A stretch of DNA of 64,000 bases from Tanytarsus gracilentus (Eukaryota; Arthropoda; Insecta; Diptera; Chironomidae). Shown in pieces: positions 1-12,219 of the stretch; positions within the stretch are counted from its first letter, which is position 1; each line of letters begins with the position of its first letter. The stretch lies in contig JAXRKN010000038.1 in NCBI GenBank assembly GCA_038502055.1, positions 4,030,001 to 4,094,000 of the forward strand, written 5' to 3'. A model generated the notes under the pieces. It searched no databases and was not told where the DNA came from. It saw nothing but the letters and a program-made list of their open reading frames with translations. A program made the position numbers and the translations under genes.

Positions 1-3000
1 AGAGCAGCATTTTCACTTGGCGGTCTTGGATCGGGTTTTGCAAACAATGAAGACGAATTGAGAAATCTCGCTCATCAAGCTCTCGCACACTCAAATCAAT
101 TAATCATTGACAAGTCTCTTAAAGGATGGAAGGAAGTTGAGTATGAAGTCGTTCGTGATGCATACGACAATTGCATAACTGTTTGTAACATGGAAAATTT
201 GGATCCGCTTGGAATTCATACTGGAGAGTCAATTGTTGTTGCACCGTCACAAACTCTCTCAAATCGAGAGTATAACATGCTTCGTACGACTGCAATCAAA
301 GTCATTCGTCATTTTGGAATTGTTGGCGAATGCAACATTCAATATGCACTTCATCCTTACTCTGAGAAATATTACATCATTGAGGTGAATGCTCGTCTAT
401 CGAGAAGCTCAGCTTTAGCTAGTAAAGCAACTGGATATCCACTCGCATATGTGGCAGCTAAACTCTCATTGGGAATTCCACTTCCAGAGATCAGAAATTC
501 AGTGACAGGCGTAACAACTGCATGTTTCGAACCATCATTAGATTATTGCGTGGTTAAAATTCCTCGCTGGGATTTAGCCAAATTTGTTCGAGTGAGCAAA
601 AATATTGGAAGCTCAATGAAAAGTGTTGGTGAAGCCATGGCAATTGGAAGAAATTTTGAAGAAGCTTTTCAAAAAGCTCTCCGAATGGTCGATGAAAATG
701 TCAATGGTTTTGATCCAAATGTTAAAGCTGTTAGCGACGAAGAACTCGAATCACCAACTGACAAACGAATGTTTGTGCTCGCTGCTGCATTAAAATCTGG
801 CTACAGTGTTGATAAACTTTATGACCTAACAAAAATTGATCGATGGTTTTTGGAAAAGATGAAGAACATTATTGGCATCACTTTGGAACTTGAGAAACTG
901 AATTGTGTCATTTCTGAGAGTCTCTTAAAACGCGCTAAAAATTATGGATTTTCTGATAAGCAAATTGCCAAATTTATTAAAGGATCCGAACTCGCTGTTA
1001 GGAAGCAACGTCGAGAGTGCAACATTATGCCGTTTGTAAAGCAAATTGACACAGTCGCTGGAGAATGGCCTGCTTCAACTAACTATCTTTATTTAACCTA
1101 CAACGCATCTACTCATGATGTCGAATTTAATGAGCAAATGATGATGGTCATAGGATCGGGAGTTTATCGAATTGGCAGCTCAGTTGAGTTCGATTGGTGT
1201 GCTGTCGGATGCCTGAGAGAATTAAGAAAATTAAACAAAAAGACAATTATGGTCAATTATAATCCTGAGACTGTCTCAACTGATTATGACATGTGCGATC
1301 GTCTTTATTTTGAGGAAATTTCATTCGAGACAGTTATGGACATTTATTCGTTGGAAGATCCGGAAGGAATTATTTTGAGTATGGGTGGTCAATTGCCGAA
1401 TAACATCGCAATGGATTTACATAGACAACACGCACGAATTTTAGGAACATCTCCCGAGTCAGTTGACTCTGCTGAAAATCGATTCAAATTCTCACGTTTA
1501 CTGGACAGAAAAGGAATTTTGCAGCCACGCTGGAAAGAATTGACAAATCTTCAATCAGCCGTTGATTTTTGTGAGGAAGTTGGTTATCCATGCTTAGTTA
1601 GACCTTCTTATGTGCTTTCTGGTGCAGCTATGAATGTTGCATACTCAAATCAAGATCTTGAAACTTATCTTCACGCAGCATCAGTCGTCAGTAAAGATCA
1701 TCCGATTGTGATCTCAAAATTCTTAACTGAAGCTAAGGAAATTGATGTCGATGCAGTGGCAAGAGATGGAGAAATTTTATGTTTGGCTATTTCTGAGCAT
1801 GTTGAGAATGCCGGTGTTCACTCAGGTGACGCAACTCTCGTGACACCACCTCAAGACATCAATAAAGAGACACTCGAGAAGATTAAGGGAATCGCCATGG
1901 ATGTTGCAGCTCTTTTAGACATTTCCGGTCCTTTTAACATGCAACTGATTGCTAAAAATAATGAACTTAAAGTTATTGAATGCAACGTTCGTGTTTCTCG
2001 CTCATTTCCATTTGTTTCGAAAACCCTCAATCATGATTTCGTTGCAATGGCCACGAGAGTGATTATTGGTGAACCAGTTGAGGCTGTCGATGTCCTTTTC
2101 GGTGATCAAAAAAAAGTTGGAGTAAAAGTTCCACAATTCAGTTTTTCTCGCTTAGCTGGAGCTGAGGTAACTCTCGGTGTTGAGATGTCATCGACCGGTG
2201 AAGTCGCGTGTTTTGGTGACAATCGTTATGAAGCATATTTGAAAGCAATGATTTCGACGGGCTTTCAAATGCCCCAAAAATCTATTCTTATCAGTATCGG
2301 AAGTATTCGAGTAAGTACAAAAGAGTAAAAAATTACAATCATTTCTAAAATATCTTTTTTCTACAGCACAAAAATGAGTTGCTACAATCGATTCGTGATT
2401 TGAAACGTATGGAATACAAATTGTATGCATCGCCGGGAACCGCTGATTTTTATATTGAACATGGAATTGAGGTGAGTTTTAAATTTAATTTTATTTAAAA
2501 AATATTTACAACTTAATTTAAATTTTATGTCATGTGGGGAACATTATAAAATTTTTTAACGCTAAAAATATTTTAATTTTTAAAACCGTTTAATCAAAAT
2601 TTAAATTTTTTGGCGGGAAATTCAAAATTTCATCACCTTAATTTTTTAATCCTAAATATCATTAAATTCTGGAAATTTAAATCATATCCTTACAAATTAT
2701 CACAAGAGAGTCAATGATTTTTAATATTTACAATTTAGTTACAATTTCTATTTCAATATTATCGATGGACTTTGATATTGACTCGATCTCATCATCTTCG
2801 CAATCATCATTGTGTTGAAAACGTGCCAAATTTTCTACTGACGTTGCGTGAATTTGAGCGACTACAGAACGATGATAGCTGTAAATTTCATCGTTATCGT
2901 CCTCAGATGGAATTTCCTCTTGATCATTTCGTGTGTCAATTTCTTCTGTCTGAATTGTTCGATAACGACTTTTCATATCGTTGTCAAAAATGCTCGTTCT

Positions 3001-6000
3001 TCGTGGAAGTTCAGGCCCTTGAATATTTTCATTCTTGAGCTTTAAAATGTTGTCTCTAATTGATTCAATTTTTTCGAGGAGGTTTTTGGATTCTTCGATG
3101 TGTTTGTCATCTGCCATTAAATCAACTAATCGAATAGCTTGCTTGAGAAGTACAAGTCCGTGATCAAACGCTTGATATTTTACAGTGACTTGACTCATTT
3201 CAATAAAATGATCGATGAATAGTTGATAAACTAATTTACGGCGTAAAAATTCCATGTGCTTGAAGAAAATCGCCTGGAGATAATTTAAAATAAATTTAGT
3301 GATTTGAATTTTAATTTTTCAATGTGCTGACATTTTAAATTTAAATTTTTCGTTAAATTTTGAAAATAATTTTCTAAATACCAAAAAATATTTTTTGCTC
3401 GAAATTCAAAATTTTAAATGTCGCACTTGGCATCAACATTACCTTTACCTTTGTGTCAATTGATTCGATCGATGCTTTTCTCATGTCTTTATCGGCATCC
3501 TTTTTCTTACCATAAGCATTGACATAGCGATCGTCCAATGCAAATCTGACACATCTTGTTCTCTTTCTCCTCGACATTCTGTCTTTTCTATCGAAATAAG
3601 CAATCGATCCGATTGCAACTTCAGTCGTTTCATCGTCGTCTGAAGGTGCGACAATTAATTCATCAATATTGACTGAACTTCGTGGGTTTAAAATTCTTGT
3701 TGGATCGCTGACGAGAAGTCGTGAATAAAGCTTTTTGTATTTTAATTTTGGATAGAAATTTTTTTGATATCTCAAATTTCTGATAGCAATTAAAACGTAA
3801 GGAACGGGACTTTCGACAATTCGATAAAATTTCCTGTGAACTTCAACCAAAACTTTTTCCGGAATGTTTTCAAGTAAATTTCTTTTGGGTAGAAAATAGT
3901 CGGGCATTCGATGCGTCTTAAAGCAGTGAAGAAGTGAACCGAGAAATCTCAGAAGATTTTCGCCAAGTTCATCTTCCGACCATGCGGTGAAATTGTGCTC
4001 ACACTGCCAGAAAAGGTGATTTCGAATGTGCTCAGCTGTGAACATATTTAAACCCCTCTCCATGCATGGCTCGATGAAAGCTTTAATGAGTGCTTTAGTG
4101 ATCATGAAAACTTTAATTTGAGCCGAAGTTAATTTGCTCTCAAGAAATCTGTCAGCTTCTGGAAAAATAATTTGCCACTCGAGTTCTCGCTGTGGATTTA
4201 TTCCAGTTTTTGGTGCATATCCTTGCGGTATGACACAACATCCAAAATCGGTAATTTTATTGATCATCTCGATTGACGGCCATTGAATGAAATTTTTAGT
4301 TTTTGGATCTTCACGAAGTTCTCTGTTTCTATAAATCCACTCGTTCGCTTCCCTCGGCCATGGACACGCAATTGCTGGAATTATTTCGCAAGAATTGCAA
4401 TAAATCGAAGCTCCTTTAACTGTCGCCGTTTTAAGAATTTCTTCCGGTATTTCCAACTCATCCGCTAAAATTTGTTGAAAAAGTGTGATAAAGTGCGAAA
4501 AAAATCCCTTCGAGTTCAAATAATGTCTGTCTTCGTAGACAAAAGAGTCGCGATCACATTTTTCATCTTCCTCAATTTTTCCAGCTTTTTCATCTGATCC
4601 TTCATCGTCGCCATCATCGTCCTCAGTTGAATATCGATAAAATTGCTCTTGTTCGGTGTTGTGAATCATAAAACGGCTCACAGTTGTTAGACACGTGTCT
4701 GGTAGCATGACAGTCGAAAGTGGTTTCTGAAGTCGACTCATTTGACGAAAAATGTTGAGCGGTTGATGGGTGTGAAGTGCTGTGATGTATGTGTAATCAT
4801 ACTCGCTACTGCTCGGCGATGAAATGTACAAAGATTCAATTTTTTTCGCAACAACTTTAATGCTATCTTGAAGTTTTCCCCTCTCGAAAGTTTTCGGCTG
4901 TAAATCATCATAAATTTCTTCCTCATTGTCACCTTCGTAAGTTCCCTCATCGATATCGTCCTCATTTTTAATCGACCCACTCACATACTGACTGTCAGAT
5001 GAAAGTGAACTTACAACATCATTTTTGGCAATTTTCTCAGAGCTTTTAAGCTTTACAAAACCCATGTGATGAAGAACTTTCTTTCTTCTCATCCCATCGT
5101 AAGGATTTTCAATTTGAAACTTATAAAGCGGTGCTTCGACCATGTTGCTGTACATTGCCGTATCTCCCGGGTTTGTTAGCTCGATGTTATCGTGAATGAT
5201 GTACATTGTCTGTGTGTGCAGTGGTTGAAGTTGATTCTTAAATTTGCCGTGTCTAGATAAAAGTTTGATATTAATTATTATCGAAACACGCTGAAATTTC
5301 CCACTGCAACGGAAATTAAAAATTATATTTTTGTCAACTCACTTTGAAACGTATTTTACACGGCGATCGACAGCTTCGGCGAGTCTATCAGGCAACAGAA
5401 TTGTTTTGCAGTGTCTCGTGAGCTTTTGACTTTTTTGTTTTTCTTTGCGTAAATTAAGCTCGACTGCTTCAGTTAGATCTCTAAAAAAATTTGGTAATTA
5501 AATTTAAAATGATGAAAAAAATTTAGATTTAATAATTTAATTAATTTTAGTGTCAACAAATAATTTTTTTAAAGTTTTGAAAGAATCAAAAAAAATAATT
5601 AATTTTCAGAATTATTTTTAAAATTATTTTTCTTTTTATTTAAGTTATTAATTAAATATATAAATCCTAAAGGAATTATTTCCTGACCCACTTTCTCTAC
5701 TGATAACCTCAATCTCATCCCGATCACAACAAAATAAAATCAAAGCTAATTATTTTATATATTGATTCCCATCTCACTCGTAAAACTTCATTTCTGACAG
5801 CTCTAACACTCATCAAACTACAATTTGGAATTTTGTTTCTTGTGTAAAATCGCGTCGGCAACTCGTCTGACATTTTTCGATAAAGAATGTAAAATTCTTC
5901 AAGTCAAAAACTAGCAATTGAGAGGAAATAACACTTGTAATTGATATGATAATGAAAACGTGTTACAGTGTGATTTGAAATTTGAAGAAAAAAAAGTTTA

Positions 6001-9000
6001 CCGACCTTAAAATAGAGCTTAAAAGAATGTTGGATAAAAATCTAAAAATATCAATTGAATTTTTTCCTTGAAAAGTTTTTTAATAGCGGTTTAAATTTTA
6101 GGGAATTTTTTGTTCAAAAATTCACTCATTCAAAAAATCGTTCCTGATTTAAATTCAAAGTCGGCAAATTGTCTGCTGATAAAGTTCTCGAATATTAATC
6201 GTTCGCATTTTCATCCATGATGGGATTAACATTTTTCAGGTTGACTTTTTAAAAGCCACTTTAAAAAAATATTTTGCACGATTATTTGAACAAGTTTTTT
6301 AATTTTATCACAACAATTAATTCAATACCTCTCGAAATTTCCAAAGAGTTGAATGCACATCATCATTTGGTTGATAACAAAAATGTCGCTATTAAATGCC
6401 AATTGATCTTGCATTCGCTTTTTCACCTCGATATCGGACTCATTGTGTAACAGATCACTAATTTGTGGAACTTCCGAAATGTTGAACACATTTGATTTTC
6501 TACTTTTTCTTCTGAATCTGAATTTTTTTAATTTTGGCTTTTTTACTTTTGATTTTGCACTTTTTTGGTCAACTTTTGACTGCAAATGACCCATTTTTGA
6601 CCGTTTTAATTTTATCAAAAAATTTATTTAAATTTGAAGGTTAAAATTTCCACATTTTTCACAATTAAAAACTGAGCACTGATCGCTTTAGAATTTTCCC
6701 GTCTTATTGCATCGATGAAACCTAGAAGACTGCCACAAATTGCCTAATTGAAATTATTTGTCTTTAAAAAATGGCCTTTTCATTGCCTTGGGGTTTATTT
6801 CCCAATTTCGTTTCTTGGAAATTTTTCATCAAACTTTTAGTTGATTTCATTTGTGTCTGAAACTCCAAAGAAACCGACAAAACTCAAATCTTATCATTAA
6901 CCATTGTTTTTACTCGCTATCGGCATGTTCCTCAAATGTGAATGAAATTCTTGCGCTCCCGTCGAGATCAAAGAAGAAATTTTTAACATTTTCAATTTAA
7001 TAAATTATTTCTTTTTAAAAATAATAGGTTGAAGCAGTTCACTGGACATTCGATGAAATCAACAGTGAGTCGGGAGAGTTGCATCATCTGGCAGAATTTT
7101 TGAAGCAAATTGACATGGTTATTAATCTACCGATGAGGGGAGGTGGAGCTAGAAGGTGAGTTTTAATTAATTAATTTAGAAAGGGGTGGACTTGAATTAT
7201 TAATTTTTTATAATTAAAATTTATTGATATTTTTAATTAATAAAATTTATCAATTAAATAAATCCAAGTGTCCCACCCTTGATTAATTTTTCTAAAATTT
7301 CCCAATTTCCAACTAAAACAATTTTTTCCCTCGAACAGAGTTTCATCGTTCATGACTCACGGCTATCGAACTCGTCGTTTGGCAGTCGATTATTCAATTC
7401 CACTCGTCACTGACGTCAAATGTACGAAATTGCTGGTTGAAGCTATGCGATTATCGGGACGTGCTCCACCGATGAAAACACACACGGACTGCATGACGAG
7501 TCGAACAATGTTGAAATTACCTGGATTCATTGATGTGCACGTGCACTTGCGAGAACCCGGTGCGACGCATAAAGAAGATTTCGCTTCTGGCACTGCAGCC
7601 GCTTTAGCTGGTGGTGTCACACTAGTTTGCGCAATGCCGAACACAAATCCAGCAATTACAAATCAACAAAATTTCACACTCTTCAAGGAACTCGCTAAGA
7701 ATGGTGCACGATGCGATTATGCTCTCTTCGTCGGTGCTTCATCCGACAATTATAATCAAATCTATGAACTTGCGTCAGAAGCAGCGGCATTGAAAATGTA
7801 CTTAAATGAGACATTCACGACTCTCAAGTTGAATGACATGACTGTTTGGGAAAAACATTTAGCAAATTGGCCTAAGAATGCTCCGCTTTGTGTTCATGCA
7901 GAGCGACAAGCAACAGGCGCAATTATTTTACTCGCAAGCATGCTCGATCGACCAATTCACATTTGTCATGTTGCGAGAAAGGAAGAAATTATGATAATTA
8001 AGGCGGCGAAAGAGCGCGGCATGAAAATCACTTGTGAGGTTTGTCCTCATCATCTTTTCTTATCGACTAAAGATGTCAATCGTCTTGGATTTGGTAGAAG
8101 TGAAGTTCGACCATTACTTTGCTCACCTGAAGATCAACAATCATTGTGGGATAATATCGATATTATTGACATCTTCGCAACTGATCATGCACCTCACACA
8201 ATTTCCGAAAAAGACTCTGAGAAACCACCACCGGGATATCCAGGATTAGAAACTATTCTGCCATTGCTTCTGACAGCAGTTAATGATGGTCGATTGACAA
8301 TGGATGACGTCATCAATAAATTCTACAAAAATCCTAAGAAAATTTTCAACTTGCCTGAGCAACATAACACCTACATTGAAGTCGATATGGATGAAGAATG
8401 GATCATCCCCGATAACTTGAAGCACTCTAAATCCAAATGGACGCCATTTGCTGGTATGAAAGTTAAAGGATGCGTGTCACGTGTTGTTTTAAGAGGTGAA
8501 GTTGCATTCGTCGATGGAGAAGTTTTAGTTGAGCCCGGTTTTGGTCAAAACGTTCGTCAATGGAGAAATCGAATGGTGGTCGATGAGATTGAGAGAAACT
8601 CCATTGGATCCATTGAACATTTAGATGAAGAATTGAATGTCGAAATTCCAGATGTTCAATTAAAAATGCCAAACTATCACTCGGCATTGTCGCCCATGAT
8701 TCGAACACGTCTCGACTCGGCCGGCAATCAAATGTACAACGAGTACTTTAAAGAATCATTTGGAAGATCGGCAAAGAACTTAAGTGGCAAGAGCATTTTA
8801 AGTGTCGACATGTTCACGTCAAAAGATCAACTGCGTGACATTTTCGATTTGGCTAAAAAGTTTAAATTTAGCATTCAGAAGAAAGCTTTACTCGATGAAG
8901 TTTTGAGGGGTAAAGTCATGGCATCGTGCTTCTATGAAGTGTCAACAAGAACTTGCTGTAGTTTTGCGGCTGCCATGCAAAGATTGGGCGGCAGAGTAAT

Positions 9001-9799
9001 TTATATGGACGAGACAAGTTCTTCAGTTAAGAAAGGTGAAACACTTGAGGATTCAATCACTGTCATGTCCGGATACTCTGATGTTGTTGTGCTTCGTCAT
9101 CCCGAAGTTGGCGCATTAGCAAGAGCCGCTGATGTCTCGCAAAAACCAATTATTAATGCTGGCGATGGAATTGGCGAACATCCAACTCAAGCATTGCTCG
9201 ATGTGTTCACAATTCGTGAGGAATTTGGAACTGTTAAAGGATTGACAATCACAATGGTTGGTGACTTAAAACATGGACGAACTGTACATTCACTCGCTCG
9301 CTTATTGACTCTCTATGACGTCACAATTAACTATGTCTGTCCACCATCATTAACAATGCCCGATAAAGTCATTAAATTTGTCGCATCGAAGCGAATTCCG
9401 CAACATTTTTATTCATCAATTGAAGAAGTTTTGCCCGAAACTGATGTTCTCTACATGACACGAATTCAAAAGGAACGTTTTGCAAGCGAAGAAGAATACA
9501 AGTCGACATGCGGCTTGTACGTTGTTACTCCGAAATTAATGGCAAAGGCAAAAACTAAAATGGTAAGTGAAGCAAAAATTTATCTAAGAATTCAAAGTTA
9601 TAAAGCTTGTTTTTTACAGGTTGTCATGCATCCATTGCCGAGGAACGAAGAAATTGACAAGGCTTTCGATAACGATAAACGCGCTGCTTACTTCAGACAA
9701 GCGGAATACGGCATGTATGTCCGTATGAGTTTGCTTGCGATGGTTCTTGGATTTGAAGGCTTTACGAGCAAGCCGAGTGGGAAGAGCAAAGGATTTTAA
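1..9799 (+). CDS. CAD: CAD polyprotein (CPSase II / dihydroorotase / aspartate transcarbamylase), 5' truncated by window
   Basis: CAD catalyses the first three steps of cytosolic de novo pyrimidine synthesis; the Drosophila orthologue is rudimentary. Inferred exons are 1-2310, 2367-2471, 7028-7155, 7339-9562 and 9620-9799; phases join cleanly and give 1648 codons plus stop. The reading frame is already open at base 1, so the glutaminase domain and start of CPSase lie upstream. Seen in order: the end of ATP-grasp 1 (VNARLSRSSALASKATGYP), ATP-grasp 2, an MGS-like allosteric domain (GTADFY) split by introns, dihydroorotase with its zinc motif (DVHVHLREPGA), the carboxylated-lysine region (ALKMYLNE), LCVHAE, ICHVAR and FATDHAPHT, then ATCase with FYEVSTRT, HPTQALLD and HPLPR. 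All catalytic motifs I looked for are intact. Dihydroorotase, linker and most of ATCase sit in one 2.2 kb exon. The 4.6 kb intron 2472-7027 holds a complete gene on the other strand. Confidence 0.97.
2728..6594 (-). CDS. Mab-21 domain protein nested in a CAD intron
   Basis: Four inferred exons on the minus strand, 6594-6329, 5480-5343, 5303-3449 and 3273-2728, join in phase to 934 codons plus stop. The middle carries the Mab-21 C-terminal signature: IACPWPREANEWIYRNR, FIQWPS, the block WQIIFPEADRFL, then FTAEHIRNHLFWQCE and LLHCFKTHRMPDYFLPKRNL. Mab-21 proteins belong to the cGAS-like nucleotidyltransferase superfamily. I see no Gly-Ser nor acidic catalytic triad in the N-terminal half, so enzymatic activity is doubtful. 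The start at 6594 is preferred over an in-frame ATG at 6618 because it gives MGHLQSK, a plausible N-myristoylation signal, followed by a Lys/Arg-rich stretch (KSKVKKPKLKKFRFRRKSRK); this suggests membrane anchoring (inference). Acidic Ser/Asp/Glu-rich segments interrupt the domain near residues 160-360. The C-terminal exon adds a helical region and an acidic tail. I cannot assign an orthologue. Confidence 0.78.
7183..7280. repeat. short AT-rich hairpin (MITE-like) in CAD intron
   Basis: The ends read AAGGGGTGGACTTG and CAAGTGTCCCACCCTTG, an inverted pair flanking almost pure A/T. The end sequence resembles that of the hairpin at 10063-10190, which suggests one miniature element family. It fills most of the intron between CAD exons 3 and 4. 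Confidence 0.5.
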
Positions 9800-10223
9800 A
9801 AATTATTTCAAACTTTGCACCCATCTGAATCCGAAACTAAAAGACTTCACCTTTTTTGATACAAAATTTATTCCATGTATTTACAAGTTTTGATAAAATT
9901 TTTCATACATAACCTTAAACTTAATTGACAATTAAAATTTAATTAAAGTAAATTTCAAATTTTGTCTTCAGTCTTGATTCTCAAAAAATATCGTAATTTT
10001 CAAGGGTTTGACCTTAAGTGTGAAAATACATTTTAAATGGTTTAAAATAGAAAATTCATGAAAGGGGTGGACACTCATAAGATTTAAATTTTATTCCCAA
10101 AATTTAAAATTTAAAAAATATTTTTTCCAAAATTTAAAATTTTAGTACAAAAAAATCAAGAAAAAATTTTATGAGTGTCCCATCCCGTTTTTCATTCATA
10201 AAATGAGTAAAATTTATAAAATT
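9800..10223. other. intergenic between CAD and the membrane protein gene, with a second hairpin MITE
   Basis: This is the space between two convergent genes. Bases 10063-10190 form a hairpin whose ends are GGGTGGACACTCATAA and TTATGAGTGTCCCATCCC around an AT-rich core, related to the hairpin at 7183-7280. No open frame of interest is seen. Confidence 0.55.
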
Positions 10224-12219
10224 TCAGCATGAAATCGTCTGAATATATTTTTCTTTAAAACTATCGTGATTAATTAAATCCAATGGAATTAAAATTTGCT
10301 TGCGATAAAGTTGATTTGAATTATCGAGCTCGATGTTAATTGCGACGCTATCTGCATACGATTTTTCAGTATCAAATGATGAGAGCGATCTTCCAAAATA
10401 TCTAAACATGAGGTTAGATCTTGATGGAGCGATGTTTTCGGTCGATGGTGATGTGGTTAGTGTAAAATTTCCACTCGGCGATTGAATAACTTTTTCCACT
10501 TTAACATCGTCAATGTCCTCAACGATCGGAGCCTTCTTTTTGTGTTTTATGAGTGAAATTAAAACAATCAAAATTATCACTGCAAGCATTGCTCCACTTC
10601 CGATGGCAACAAGCAGCATTTCTCCATGTGATCTTCCATCGATTGAAACTTTGGGAACTGTTGAAAAAAAATAAAAATATTAACATTGTGTTAATGTTTC
10701 ACGCATACAAAATCATTTACGTAATTTCTAAAATTACGTGTGATTTCACTTTCATTTGAATATTTAAAACTGATTATTTCTTTACAGTCGAGATCGTAAA
10801 GTAAGTAAATTAGAACAAAACCTCGTGAGATGCAGTAAATTATCATGTGAATGCACTGAATCGTTAATTTAGGTTAAACAGTTTTACGACAAATTTTTAA
10901 AGGTTTAAAAAAGAAAAAATTAACAGTTTGATTTGAATTGTAAATTAGCTGCTAATTTTTTACTTAATTAAATGATGAAATATTAATTACTTTTAATTTG
11001 AGATTAGAAAATGCATTGATAATGAAGTTAATTAAAATAGAAAAGTATTCAAAACTAGAAAAATATTTTAATTTTTCTTGTTTGAAAATATTCAGAAAAT
11101 TTAAATTCAAAAAATTAAATATTTAAAATTTAAAAGTTCAATCACTCAAAATTTAAAGAATTATTTGCATTACGCTCGTTGTAGAAACAAAAATTTTTGC
11201 AACTGCATAGTAACAATTTGTTAAATAACAAACTCCATAAATTCCCTCTAATTAACTTCTCACCCGCCTCCCCATCACGACATTTTCCCGTAGGAATAAA
11301 AAATGCGATAATTCAACCCGAAATTTTTTTCTATGACAATAGTGAAAAATTGCAATTTAAACGTTAAATATCTTAACAGTCGCGTCTCGTCATGGATGGA
11401 TGAAAAACTGTTGTCGAGCGATAAATGTGTCGTCAAATGTTAATTACTAACAATTCCAGAAATTCCTGTTAGTAAAAATCTAAATGATGCAATAATTTAT
11501 TACGGCGGAAGAAATTTTAACATTTCATCGAGAAATTTCCCTGCTTAGATAAGAATGGAACCAGTTATGGAGGTTTAGAATGAAATTTATGGAGGTTAGG
11601 CCGATAAAATTAATAAAAGACAATTTGTCTGTTGTTGCAAAGATCGCGCGAGTAGTTAATTAAAGTTCTCCAAAATTCTTGAACTAGATTAATTAAGAAT
11701 TAAAGGTTAAATTTATAAATTTGACGTAAAAATTTAAAAATTCTAAATTTTTTAAAATTTGAGGAAAAAATTTAAATTTTAAAATATTTGACGTGAAAAT
11801 TTCAATATAAATATATAGCGGAGCTATAATTTTAATTTTCCTGAATTTAAATTTTCAGGATATTTTATCAAACTAATCATCACCCTCAGGTTGCACCGTA
11901 CTTAACGCTTTAATTGTTTCAATATCGATAAGACACGAAAAAATTCTCTCAAATATGTCGGTCAATGTCGTAACACTTTTTTTCCGTGGATGATTGGCCT
12001 CAAATGAGGTGTAACAAACTTTAAATGCACATAAATCTCAATCGAGTCGTTCTAAGTTAATTTATTAGCACGCGATCGATTACGCACGAATTTGCGATTG
12101 CTTCCGATTTGATTTTTTAATAACACGAAAACACCTCTGTCTGATCGGTGTCTAGATTTCTTACCCGTATAAACGTAACTATCCTTTATTGTGTTGTCAA
12201 TGAGCCGCTGATTTTCCAT
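10224..12219 (-). CDS. small single-pass membrane protein, two coding exons
   Basis: The 3' exon 10657-10224 encodes a hydrophobic segment (LLVAIGSGAMLAVIILIVLI), a basic stop-transfer stretch (KHKKK), then a roughly 110-residue polar tail rich in Ser, Thr, Asp and Glu. The predicted topology puts the tail in the cytosol. I propose a first coding exon 12219-12165 (MENQRLIDNTIKDSYVYT) because it ends in a good GTAAGA donor with one base carried and the 3' exon needs exactly one. Joined length is 162 residues without a signal peptide. The intron of 1.5 kb (10658-12164) shows nothing else. The first exon is the weak part: a longer receptor with unseen exons upstream would also fit. I do not recognise the family. 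Confidence 0.5.
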
